In this document: positions 8,709-16,406 of the stretch, one piece after another
Layout of the letters: each line of letters opens with the position of its first letter
Position numbering within the stretch: position 1 is the first letter of the stretch
NCBI GenBank assembly: GCA_903853895.1
Contig: CAINUX010000074.1
Span: 1 to 47,317, forward strand
Length of the DNA stretch: 47,317 nt
Direction: 5' to 3'
Origin: an uncultured beta proteobacterium
GTDB lineage: Bacteria; Pseudomonadota; Gammaproteobacteria; Burkholderiales; Burkholderiaceae_C
Position numbers and translations under genes: made by a program
The notes under the pieces: model-generated
What the model was told of the DNA's origin: nothing
Databases searched by the model: none
The model's input: the letters and a program-made list of their open reading frames with translations, nothing else

Positions 8709-10127
8709 ATGAAGACCCCCCACCCATCCCCAAAATCCTCGCCTGCGGGCGCCAAGTCATCCAAGCCTGCGGACAGTGGCTTTGCCTACAGCCGGCCTTT
8801 TTTCGAGTCATTGGTTGATAAGGCCCTGACCCACGCAAAGAAGCTGGGTGCAACCGATGCCGGTGCCGAAGTATCCGAAGGCTGCGGCCTGAGTGTGTCC
8901 GTGCGCAATGGCGAGCTGGAGAATGTAGAGCGCAACCGCGACAAATCCCTGGGTGTGACGGTCTATGTGGGCCAGCGACGCGGCAACGCCAGCACCTCGG
9001 ATTTTTCGGACGAGGCGATTGCACAAACGGTGGGGGCCGCCTACGACATCGCGCGCTTTACCGCCGAAGACCCGTTTGCCAGCCTGCCCGATGTTAAAGA
9101 CATCGCACCGGTAGATGACCGCGAACGCGACCTGGACCTGTTCTTTCCCTGGGCTTTGACCAGCGAAGAGGCGATGCGCCTGGCCCTGGAGTGCGAGGCC
9201 GCTGCCCTGGGGACCAGCAAACGCATCACCAACAGCGAAGGCGCTGCGGTGTCGGCCCAGCAATCGCATTTTTTCAGTGCCCATACGCATGGTTTTCGGG
9301 GCGGCTATGCCAGTTCACGCCACTCCATGTCAGTCTCGCCTATTGCCGGTAAGGGGCGGGATATGCAACGCGACAGCTGGTACAGCTCCATGCGCCACCC
9401 GGACACGTTGGCGTCACCCCAGGCCATAGGGCGTTACGCTGCAGAGCGTGCCCTGAGCCGCTTGAAGGCGCGCAAGATCGCCACTCTGGAATGCCCGGTG
9501 CTGTTTGAGTCGCCACTGGCTGCAGGGCTGGTGGGTGGACTGGTGCAGGCGCTCAGCGGCGGTGCCATGTACCGCAAGAGCACTTTCCTGCTGAACTCGC
9601 TGGACAAGATGGTCTTGCCGCGACACATTGACCTGATGGAGGATCCTTTTGTCTTGCGCGGCAAGGGCAGCTCCCCGTTTGACGACGAAGGTGTCAACGT
9701 CAAGGCCCGCAAGGTGATCGACGGCGGGCGGGTCAAGGGCTACTTCCTGAGCAGCTACTCCGCGCGCAAACTGGGTATGCAGACCACCGGCAACTCGGGT
9801 GGTTCGCACAATCTGGTGCTCACCTCACGCCACACCAAGACCGGCGATGACCTGGACGCCATGCTGCAAAAGCTCGGTACGGGCCTTTTTGTGACCGAGT
9901 TGATGGGGCAGGGCACCAACTACGTGACCGGCGACTATTCGCGCGGGGCCAGCGGTTTCTGGGTTGAAAAAGGGCGTATTGCCTTTCCGGTGCATGAGAT
10001 CACCATTGCCGGGAACATGAAGACCATGCTCAAAGGGATGGAGGCTGTGGGGGCCGATACCTATAACTACGGCGCCAAGACTGTCGGGTCGATTTTGATC
10101 AACCGGATGAAGGTGGCTGGGTCTTAG
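8709..10127 (+). CDS. pmbA: Metalloprotease PmbA/TldE
   Basis: 472 residues, the usual family length. PmbA (TldE) works with TldD as a heterodimeric protease in peptide maturation and antitoxin turnover; TldE is the non-catalytic partner, which fits the absence of an HExxxH motif here. Family blocks seen include GCGLSVSVRNGELENVERNRDKSLGV, then the C-terminal GTGLFVTELMGQGTNYVTGDYSRGASGFWVEKG and HEITIAGNMKTM (given here in parts of the domain). The first roughly 25 residues are Ser/Pro-rich and probably disordered. Divergent from darP. Confidence 0.92.
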   Translation: MKTPHPSPKSSPAGAKSSKPADSGFAYSRPFFESLVDKALTHAKKLGATDAGAEVSEGCGLSVSVRNGELENVERNRDKSLGVTVYVGQRRGNASTSDFSDEAIAQTVGAAYDIARFTAEDPFASLPDVKDIAPVDDRERDLDLFFPWALTSEEAMRLALECEAAALGTSKRITNSEGAAVSAQQSHFFSAHTHGFRGGYASSRHSMSVSPIAGKGRDMQRDSWYSSMRHPDTLASPQAIGRYAAERALSRLKARKIATLECPVLFESPLAAGLVGGLVQALSGGAMYRKSTFLLNSLDKMVLPRHIDLMEDPFVLRGKGSSPFDDEGVNVKARKVIDGGRVKGYFLSSYSARKLGMQTTGNSGGSHNLVLTSRHTKTGDDLDAMLQKLGTGLFVTELMGQGTNYVTGDYSRGASGFWVEKGRIAFPVHEITIAGNMKTMLKGMEAVGADTYNYGAKTVGSILINRMKVAGS

Positions 10128-10145
10128 TTTTTTGTGGAAGTTATT

Positions 10146-10592
10146 CCCTGCGGGGCTTTTGTAGGTCCCCTCCCCCCAACCCCCTCGCCCCGCCGGGCGA
10201 GGGAGAGTTAATGCGGACAGCCGATTTGGCTTTGTCGCGCCGAATACGGAATTACGGGCGGGGCGTTACCAAACTGGTTTGCGCTCGAACATTTCGTGCG
10301 AGGGAGTTCCGAGCGCCGGAGCCGGAGCCGGAGCGGCAGGGGATTGTTGTTGAATTGAGGCGCTAGCCCTCGTGGAATAAGCCTGAACAGCTACCCAATT
10401 TATAGCAGTTCTGCTACCCGGCGCTCGGAACTGCGACTGCTGGATTCCAGGCACGAAGCAGCGGTGGAAACCTCACGCCAGTAATTCCGTACTCGGCGCG
10501 ACAAAGCCAAATCGGCTGTTAAGGCTCCCCTTTCGCCCGGCGGGGCGAGAGGGGTTGGGGGAGAGTGGGGACCTACAAAAGCCCCGCAGGGT
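10146..10592. repeat. MITE-like long inverted repeat element
   Basis: The non-coding gap between pmbA and yqeY is almost entirely one palindromic element. The outer arms begin CCCTGCGGGGCTTTTGTAGG at 10146 and end with its reverse complement at 10572-10591. Similarity continues inward through CAGCCGATTTGGCTTTGTCG (left, from 10218) and its complement on the right, and fades to the inner GTTCCGAGCGCCGG (10306-10319) and CCGGCGCTCGGAAC (10418-10431). Arms are about 175 bases with small indels. There is no open reading frame for a transposase. The centre holds a copy of the CACGAGGG repeat. Confidence 0.8.
10361..10406 (-). repeat. Dispersed CACGAGGG repeat, copy B, in centre of the palindromic element
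   Basis: On the minus strand it reads GCTATAAATTGGGTAGCTG, then TTATTCCACGAGGGCTAGCG. It sits in the spacer between the two arms of the 10146-10592 element, which suggests either a nested insertion or that both arose together. Confidence 0.75.
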
Positions 10593-10617
10593 AAGAACCT
10601 CCCCGAAAAGCCAAACC

Positions 10618-11064
10618 CTATCCGGCAAGAGCCGTTTTAACAGCCGCAGAAACCGTTCCCATCTCCGCCTTCCCTGCAAGACGAGTCTTCACAACCCCCA
10701 TCACCTTGCCCATATCCCCGGGCCCAGTAGCCCCCAGCTCCGCCACGATGGCCTTGACCTCAACCAACACCTCATCCGCACTCAGCCGCTGTGGCAGATA
10801 GGCCTGCAGTACCTTGATTTCGGCCGATTCCTTGTCCGCCAAATCCATGCGTTCGGCCTTGACAAAGGCTTCCACACTGTCTTTGCGCTGCTTGATCAGC
10901 TTGTCCACGATGGCCACTACCGCAGCATCGTCCAGCACGATGCGTTCATCCACCTCACGCTGCTTGCAGGCCGCCAGCAGCAGGCGGATGGTGCCCAGGC
11001 GCTCGCTGTCCTTGGCGCGCATAGCGGTTTTCATATCTTCGGTGACTTGGTCTTTGAGGGACAT
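10618..11064 (-). CDS. yqeY: GatB/YqeY domain protein
   Basis: 148 residues of the YqeY family, which shares the tRNA-binding tail domain of amidotransferase subunit GatB. The body is helical (MSLKDQVTEDMKTAMRAKD, then IRLLLAACKQREVD) with the C-terminal GDMGKVMGVVKTRLAGKAEMG helix bundle. Function is unsettled; the family is often encoded beside rpsU and dnaG, as here with rpsU directly upstream. A CGGAG ribosome binding site precedes the ATG at 11064. Confidence 0.88.
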   Translation of the reverse strand: MSLKDQVTEDMKTAMRAKDSERLGTIRLLLAACKQREVDERIVLDDAAVVAIVDKLIKQRKDSVEAFVKAERMDLADKESAEIKVLQAYLPQRLSADEVLVEVKAIVAELGATGPGDMGKVMGVVKTRLAGKAEMGTVSAAVKTALAG

Positions 11065-11106
11065 GGTGTAACTCCGGGAGGAATGTGTGAATCAGTTGGC
11101 TGAAAT

Positions 11107-11146
11107 AAAAAAAGCCCGCCGGAGCGTCCCCAAGCGAGCTTTTTTG
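11107..11146 (-). terminator. Intrinsic terminator-like hairpin between rpsU and yqeY
   Basis: On the minus strand AGCTCG (11140-11135) pairs with CGGGCT (11118-11113) around a GC-rich loop, followed by seven T. An A-tract on the other side could make it work in both directions. It would partly separate rpsU from yqeY. Confidence 0.65.
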
Positions 11147-11157
11147 GCCTAAGCCTG

Positions 11158-11209
11158 ATCAGTTGAGGACAGAGCTAGTGCGCTGCGCGTCACTGCGGTC
11201 TGTCCCCCA
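11158..11209. repeat. GGACAGA/TCTGTCC hairpin repeat, copy 1
   Basis: Starts ATCAGTTGAGGACAGA, identical over 16 bases to 40237-40252. GGACAGA (11167-11173) pairs with TCTGTCC (11199-11205), and AGTG/CACT pair inside. It lies directly after the stop codon of rpsU (minus strand), the same position as the second copy after nrtA. REP-like extragenic palindrome. Confidence 0.6.
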
Positions 11210-11213
11210 AAAA

Positions 11214-11426
11214 TCAGAACATTTTCTTTGGCAATTGCATGCTGCGAATGCGCTTGTAGTTGCGCTTGACGGCGGCTGCCTTCTTGCGCTTGCGCTCTGC
11301 AGTGGGCTTTTCATAGAACTCGCGCGCGCGCAAGTCGGTCAGCAAGCCCAATTTTTCGATAGTGCGCTTGAAGCGACGCAGGGCGACGTCAAACGGCTCG
11401 TTTTCTTTTACACGGATGGTTGTCAT
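11214..11426 (-). CDS. rpsU: 30S ribosomal protein S21
   Basis: 70 residues, the full length for S21, with the characteristic start [20 protein letters not shown] and the very basic [20 protein letters not shown] tail. S21 binds the 30S platform near the anti-Shine-Dalgarno end of 16S rRNA and helps initiation. yqeY follows after a terminator-like hairpin, and a TATAAT box lies about 130 bases upstream of the start. Confidence 0.96.
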   Translation of the reverse strand: MTTIRVKENEPFDVALRRFKRTIEKLGLLTDLRAREFYEKPTAERKRKKAAAVKRNYKRIRSMQLPKKMF

Positions 11427-11553
11427 TACGCAATGTTGTCCAAAATGTGCTGCCGCCAGTCACGGGGGGAGATCGAGCCCCACATGCCACGTTCAGCGAT
11501 TTCCCCGTCTGTAACTAGTATTGGCCGACGGAGTAATGCCAGAAAAGCCTCGG

Positions 11554-11559
11554 ATTATA
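11554..11559 (-). promoter_or_regulatory. Candidate -10 box of rpsU
   Basis: The minus strand reads CGCTATAATCC, a perfect TATAAT. No good -35 hexamer sits at 16-18 bases, so the call rests on the -10 alone. A start about here would give a leader of about 120 bases. Confidence 0.45.
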
Positions 11560-11628
11560 GCGTTTTTGAAGCGCCAAAGCAGCAATTGGCTCTGTGGAGC
11601 CCCAACATTTTGGCGGCGTAGTCGCGAT

Positions 11629-12549
11629 TCAAGCGAGTTCCCGCGACCATTGCCGAATCTGGTCGACCGTGGCAGTTGCGCCACCACATACAACGATCAG
11701 CACGGTTTTGAATGGTTCAAGCTGCACCGCGCCTTCGTAAGCCAGTGCGAGACTGGCTCCACAGGCCGGCTCCACCAGCAGGCGGTGATCGTCCAGAAAG
11801 CGCTCGCAGGCGGCAACTGCGCTGCGATCAGACACCAAAACACTGTCGATCAGGCGTGTTTTTGACCAGTGCACCGCCTGGTCACACACTTTCTTGGCAC
11901 CTAGCGATGTGGCAACGCTGTTGATTGCTTCCAGCTGCACCGCATGCCCCGCATGCACCGCAGCGTGGAACGATGCCGCGCCATGGGTTTCCACGGCGAT
12001 GATGGGTACATTGTTCCAGCCGTTGCGGTGGAGACCTTCTGCAACGCCCGACAGCAGGCCGCCGCCACCAACCGACAGCACGACTGCGTCAGGCTTGAGA
12101 CCAGACTGCGCAACTTCGTCAATCAAGGACGCGTGCCCCTGCCACAGCAGCGGGTCGTCAAACGGGTGCAAGAACGCATCGGTTGCGCCAACCAGTGACA
12201 CCGCGAGTGCATTGGCTTCCTGCCAGCTGGCGCCGTGGACAATGATTTCGGCATTCTCCAGTTGCAGCAGTTCTTTCGCACGGTTCGAGGTGGTTTGTGG
12301 AACCACGACCGTAACCGGTAGGCCCAGCTTGCGACCTGCATAGGCCACTGCCAGACCGGCATTGCCGCCCGACGAAGAAACAAAACGGCGGGCACCGCGG
12401 CGGGCATATTCAGTGCAGGCGTGGCCCACCCCTCGAATTTTGAAGGAACCGGGCGGTTGCAGCGCGTCCAGTTTGAGCCAGACGGACCGACCGCTGTGCA
12501 GGCTCAACGCGCGGGACTCTACCAGGGGGGTATCAATGTGCAGTTTCAT
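11629..12549 (-). CDS. PLP-dependent serine/threonine dehydratase-like enzyme
   Basis: 306 residues of fold-type II PLP enzymes. The Schiff-base lysine is K37 in PGSFKIRG, the phosphate-contacting loop is SSSGGNAGLAVAYAG, and a tetraglycine loop SVGGGGLLSG follows near residue 165. The pattern is closest to eukaryotic-type L-serine/L-threonine dehydratases, which release pyruvate or 2-oxobutyrate and ammonia; no C-terminal ACT regulatory domain is present. It starts 19 bases after pssA, so the two are probably co-transcribed. PssA consumes serine, making competition for serine a possible but unproven link. Exact substrate not determinable from sequence. Confidence 0.85.
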   Translation of the reverse strand: MKLHIDTPLVESRALSLHSGRSVWLKLDALQPPGSFKIRGVGHACTEYARRGARRFVSSSGGNAGLAVAYAGRKLGLPVTVVVPQTTSNRAKELLQLENAEIIVHGASWQEANALAVSLVGATDAFLHPFDDPLLWQGHASLIDEVAQSGLKPDAVVLSVGGGGLLSGVAEGLHRNGWNNVPIIAVETHGAASFHAAVHAGHAVQLEAINSVATSLGAKKVCDQAVHWSKTRLIDSVLVSDRSAVAACERFLDDHRLLVEPACGASLALAYEGAVQLEPFKTVLIVVCGGATATVDQIRQWSRELA

Positions 12550-12568
12550 CGTCGGGAGGCTGCTTCAA

Positions 12569-13177
12569 CTAGGGCTTTGGAATGCGGATCCTGCTGATCA
12601 TGAGCGAACCCGAGACCCCAAAAAGCAGGCTCAAAGGGTGCAACGTGAAACCTGCGAAGCTGAGAGATCCGAACCACAGTTGTTCGCCAACCGCGCCTTG
12701 CTGGGCAGCGATGGCAAGCAATATGACCAACACAATAGAGGTGGGTATCGGAGTCCCCTCAAAATAGGTGACCTTGCCGGTTCCTTGCGATATTTCTTCT
12801 GCGGTCACGTTGTACCGAGCCAGGCGTGATACACCACACGCCACAAAGTAGGCCAGCAATATGCGGTCATACAGCCCGCGCATGCCGCAGCCGTACGCGA
12901 TGATGGCGGGTGCCACACCGAACGAAATGATATCGGCCAGAGAGTCCAGTTCGCGCCCCATGGCCGACGACTTCTTGCGCCAGCGGGCGATGCGACCGTC
13001 CAACACGTCGAACACCAATGCGGCAAACACCAGTGCGGCGGCGTAGTAGATGTGAACGACGTCGTTGGAGGCCAGGAATGTCATGGTGGAGAACAACGCG
13101 CCCACCCCGCACACCGCATTGCCTAACGTGAACCAGTCCGCAAGGTGGAACTCTCGAATCATCGAAAACGGTTTCAT
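12569..13177 (-). CDS. pssA: CDP-diacylglycerol-serine O-phosphatidyltransferase
   Basis: 202 residues, a multi-pass inner-membrane enzyme making phosphatidylserine from CDP-diacylglycerol and serine, on the route to phosphatidylethanolamine. The CDP-alcohol phosphotransferase signature DGxxAR-x8-G-x3-D-x3-D is perfect at DVLDGRIARWRKKSSAMGRE followed by LDSLAD. ATG 13177 is chosen because AAAGG precedes it at good spacing; a start 14 codons upstream lacks one. It lies 52 bases after the kinase gene on the same strand. Confidence 0.92.
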   Translation of the reverse strand: MKPFSMIREFHLADWFTLGNAVCGVGALFSTMTFLASNDVVHIYYAAALVFAALVFDVLDGRIARWRKKSSAMGRELDSLADIISFGVAPAIIAYGCGMRGLYDRILLAYFVACGVSRLARYNVTAEEISQGTGKVTYFEGTPIPTSIVLVILLAIAAQQGAVGEQLWFGSLSFAGFTLHPLSLLFGVSGSLMISRIRIPKP

Positions 13178-13229
13178 GCCGACCTTTCTAGTGACCTGAC
13201 CTGCACCATTGTGCAACACCGCAAGTCGC

Positions 13230-15113
13230 CTAGTTTCTGTCGGTATTGGTATCGCGCTTCAAACGTTGTTCCAGTTCAAGACAGGTTGCGGTGACCGCCA
13301 TATCTGGCCGTTGGCAGGCCCGGTACATGCACATGGGCCGGGTCAGAAAACTGCTGTCAGCGCAGAGTTTCTCGGGTGTCACCGTTGGCGCCGCGGGCTT
13401 CTGCTCGGGTTTCGAAGCAGGGGCTTCAACGGCTGGTGGGGGGCTTGCCGTTTCAGTCTCCACCGGCGCACGTGGCTGCTCTGCTTTGGTTGGGCGGACC
13501 GGTGCACTGCGGCCGCGCTCGTTGCTTGCAGCCTTGGCCGGTTTGGCGAGAACCAGGGGTTCCAGGGGGGCACTGCTGCTGGCAACGGGGAGTGGGGGAG
13601 CAATGGGAGCGTTGTTGGCAGTAGCCGACGCGTCGCTGGCGCTCGGCATCGGGTCGCCTGTGGGCGCTGCGCTGGTTTCGCTCGTTGCTTGAGGACTGGC
13701 CAGTGCGATTACACGGGCGTTCTTGGGCTTTGCGATGGAATTGCGCCAACCCCACGCCACTGCGACCAGGGTCGACAGAATCACGGTTGCAACCATTAGC
13801 CCGATACTCAGCCTGGGGAGCTGCCGCGCAGACGCCGTCGGCTTGCTTGCGGCACGCGGCGCGCTGTTGCGCGGGACGGTCGTGCCATCTTCCACCACAT
13901 GGGTTCGCCCCGCCGTTTGCCGAAGTTTCGTCTTGCGTGCAGCGGGAGCATCGTCCTTTGCGGGCACGGACTCCTCGGGCGCCCAGTCCGCAATGATGGT
14001 GGCGGCCTCATCGTCTTCACGACCGATGACTTGGGTGGGCGCGTAGTCGGGATCACGGCTATTGGGGCGGGTCTTTTCTTCGGTCGGCTGCGTGCCAGTC
14101 AGTTGCAGCACATCCCCTGCAGGCAGACAGGCCGCACCCAACTCTGCACGCCAATCAAACGAGGACATGCCGTTGGGGGTCGACAGGCCCAGGCCCCGGG
14201 CGAATTCACGCACCGACTGGGGGCGGTCCTGGGGTTGAACTTGGAGTGCCCATGCAATCCCGTCGACAAATTGGTCTGAGTAACTTTGTCCATACTCGGC
14301 GGTTACTGTTTTGACAACGTTGGCAAAGAGCGGCATCCGGTCGTTGACCACGCGGATCATGGCTGGCAAGGGGGCGTCATTGCACAACATGCCATGCACG
14401 ACGGCAGCGAGCGGATACAAATCGGTCCAAGGCCCCTGTGGCAAATCCTGTGAATCCGCGTATTGCTCGATGGGCGCGTAATTCACCTTCAAAATCGCCG
14501 TGTGCGGCTTCGCGTTGTCGCCCAGGGCAAGTCGGGCAGCGCCCAGGTCCAGCAAAACCGGAGGCCCCGCGTCCTGCAAAAAGATGTTGTCAGGTGACAC
14601 GTCGCGGTGCAGGGCTTTGCCGCGGTGTAGCACCTTGAGCGCACCCAAAATAGACCACATCACCTTGCGCAGCCACGCTTCAGTGGGGGGTGATCGCATG
14701 CACTGGCGCGCCTGCTTCAGCGTCATGCCGCGGTACAGGGGCATCACCATGTAGGCGGTGCCGTTGGCCTCCCAAAAGCGGAACACGCGGACTAGGGAGG
14801 GGTGCTCGAACATGGCGAGCATGCGGGCTTCTCCCATAAACGACTGCAATCCGGTTTGAAAACTCTCGTGATCGCTGGAGGCGCGGACGACCACATTCAA
14901 CCGGTCTTCGCCACGACCGGCCATGGCTGTGGGCATGTACTCCTTGATGGCGACATCCCGCTGCAGTGAGTGGTCGTAGGCGCGGTACACCATGCCGAAC
15001 CCGCCCACACCAATCAGGCCCCTTATTTCAAATTCGCTCAGCCGGGTCCCGCAAGCCAATGCGTCCACATGGGTTACATCGGGTGCTGCAACGCGAATGG
15101 GCAATTCAATCAT
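13230..15113 (-). CDS. Membrane-anchored Ser/Thr protein kinase
   Basis: 627 residues. The N-terminal half is a Hanks-type kinase: glycine loop GVGGFG at 35-40, ATP lysine K57 in VAIKEY, catalytic HRDVSPDN at 169-176, and DLG (in place of DFG) at 189-191. An acidic, low-complexity linker follows, then one transmembrane segment at about 435-457 (GLMVATVILSTLVAVAWGW). Beyond it come a Pro/Ala-rich stretch and a short C-terminal module with four cysteines (starting CADSSFLTRPMCMYRACQRP), presumably periplasmic. ATG 15113 has AGGAC upstream and is preferred over the longer frame. Active-site residues are complete, so it is probably active. Substrates unknown; pssA and the dehydratase gene lie downstream on the same strand. 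Confidence 0.88.
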   Translation of the reverse strand: MIELPIRVAAPDVTHVDALACGTRLSEFEIRGLIGVGGFGMVYRAYDHSLQRDVAIKEYMPTAMAGRGEDRLNVVVRASSDHESFQTGLQSFMGEARMLAMFEHPSLVRVFRFWEANGTAYMVMPLYRGMTLKQARQCMRSPPTEAWLRKVMWSILGALKVLHRGKALHRDVSPDNIFLQDAGPPVLLDLGAARLALGDNAKPHTAILKVNYAPIEQYADSQDLPQGPWTDLYPLAAVVHGMLCNDAPLPAMIRVVNDRMPLFANVVKTVTAEYGQSYSDQFVDGIAWALQVQPQDRPQSVREFARGLGLSTPNGMSSFDWRAELGAACLPAGDVLQLTGTQPTEEKTRPNSRDPDYAPTQVIGREDDEAATIIADWAPEESVPAKDDAPAARKTKLRQTAGRTHVVEDGTTVPRNSAPRAASKPTASARQLPRLSIGLMVATVILSTLVAVAWGWRNSIAKPKNARVIALASPQATSETSAAPTGDPMPSASDASATANNAPIAPPLPVASSSAPLEPLVLAKPAKAASNERGRSAPVRPTKAEQPRAPVETETASPPPAVEAPASKPEQKPAAPTVTPEKLCADSSFLTRPMCMYRACQRPDMAVTATCLELEQRLKRDTNTDRN

Positions 15114-15319
15114 GTGTCCTTTGTCTGGATAACACCTACCGGGCATCTGCAAATGGGGTCGACCATAGAGTTTTTGGATTCTATGGCAGCGGCCCACGCT
15201 TGTGAGCCCTCGCAACGTCGTGCAAAAGTAACAAGTTGCTGACAACTGGTGTGAACTTGGGCTCCAGGCGCTCAGGAAGGTTGCGCAAACAGGCCTCAGT
15301 GGACAGAGATAATGGGTCC

Positions 15320-15748
15320 ATGTCCATCACACACAAAACATTCATCCTCTTGATTTGCTCTGCCGCTCTTATGGCTTGCAGCAAACCCGACCCTTCGGCA
15401 ACCACTGGAATGGCGCCTGCCGCATCCGCGGTTCAAAGGTCTTTGTTGGAAGCCCCACCGGTTGTTCCCGTGGTGGCGGTCCCCGTTGCGGCGGAGCATG
15501 CGGCCGGCAAACGTGTCTTTGACAAGACCTGCGGGCTATGCCATGGCGCAGGCGTAGGCGGTGCGCCTCGGCCGGGCGACAAGGCCAACTGGGCTCCGCG
15601 CATTGCACAGGGCACGGACACGCTCTACCGGCATGCGTTGGAAGGCTTCAGCGGCGCCACCAGCTACATGCCCGCACGCGGCGGTGCAGCGGTGACCGAC
15701 AGTGAAGTCAAAGCGGGGGTGGACTACATGGTCTCGCAGTCACGCTGA
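15320..15748 (+). CDS. Cytochrome c5-like lipoprotein
   Basis: 142 residues. A lipoprotein signal (ILLICSAALMAC, lipobox LMAC) suggests attachment to a membrane on the periplasmic side. One c-type haem site CGLCH follows, with a distal methionine in YMPARGG as likely sixth ligand, as in class I cytochrome c5. It should act as a small electron carrier; partner unknown. No strong ribosome binding site precedes ATG 15320; a GATAAT at 15308-15313 would leave almost no leader. The last 25 bases overlap the convergent HAD phosphatase gene. Confidence 0.85.
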   Translation: MSITHKTFILLICSAALMACSKPDPSATTGMAPAASAVQRSLLEAPPVVPVVAVPVAAEHAAGKRVFDKTCGLCHGAGVGGAPRPGDKANWAPRIAQGTDTLYRHALEGFSGATSYMPARGGAAVTDSEVKAGVDYMVSQSR

Positions 15749-16383
15749 TAGCCGCGCAATTGCAGCAGATCACCGGGCGCGGAAAAGCAATAGCGCGGCG
15801 ACTCCGCATCCAATTCGGCGGGGCTGCCATAGCCCCACAGCACGGCGACGGCCGAGAGTCCGTTGCGGTGGGCCGCAACCATGTCCACCGCACGGTCGCC
15901 AATCATCACGGATGAAGGTGTGACACGGTTTTGTGAGCACAAGGCTGCCATCTGCTGCCACTTGTGGGTTCCGATCTCACCGCCGCTGACGAACTGGAAG
16001 TGATGGCGCAGCCCGAACATCTCCAGAATCTGCTCCGCGAAGTCCACCCGCTTGGAGGTGCAAACCGCCATGGGCATGCCGGCACGGCCCAGATCCTCCA
16101 AGACCTCAGCCATGCCGGGATAGAGGATGTTTTCAGAGTAACCCACCTCGGCGTAGCGCTCGCGGTACCTGGCCACCAGTGCCCTGATGACGGACACATC
16201 GCGGATGCCGGTGATGACCCCGAACGACTCGTCCAGCGGCGGCCCAATGAAGGCTGCCAGATCGGCCATCGTCTGCTCGGGAAAGCCCAAGTGGGTCAAC
16301 GCATAGTTGATAGAGCGGCCGATGCCTTCGAGCGGGTCACTCAGTGTTCCGTCCAGGTCGAACAGCAGGAGGTCGTGGGGCAT
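15724..16383 (-). CDS. HAD-superfamily phosphatase (Gph/PgmB-like)
   Basis: 219 residues. HAD motifs in order: LFDLDGTLSDP at the N-terminus (nucleophile Asp), CTSKR (motif II), a lysine in GTHKWQ, and MIGDRAVDM (motif IV). A helical type-I cap (GIGRSINYALTHLG onward) places it with phosphoglycolate phosphatase and related small-molecule phosphatases. Substrate not identifiable. ATG 16383 is used because the longer frame runs back into the flavoprotein gene. It lies 23 bases after that gene and is probably co-transcribed with it. Confidence 0.85.
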   Translation of the reverse strand: MPHDLLLFDLDGTLSDPLEGIGRSINYALTHLGFPEQTMADLAAFIGPPLDESFGVITGIRDVSVIRALVARYRERYAEVGYSENILYPGMAEVLEDLGRAGMPMAVCTSKRVDFAEQILEMFGLRHHFQFVSGGEIGTHKWQQMAALCSQNRVTPSSVMIGDRAVDMVAAHRNGLSAVAVLWGYGSPAELDAESPRYCFSAPGDLLQLRGYQRDCETM

Positions 16384-16406
16384 GGTACGAGCAGACGGGG
16401 TCCCGA

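Noticed and set aside
10128-10617. CRISPR array or small protein gene in the pmbA-yqeY gap
   Set aside because: Repeats are one inverted pair, not regular direct repeats with spacers, and short frames there follow the palindrome.
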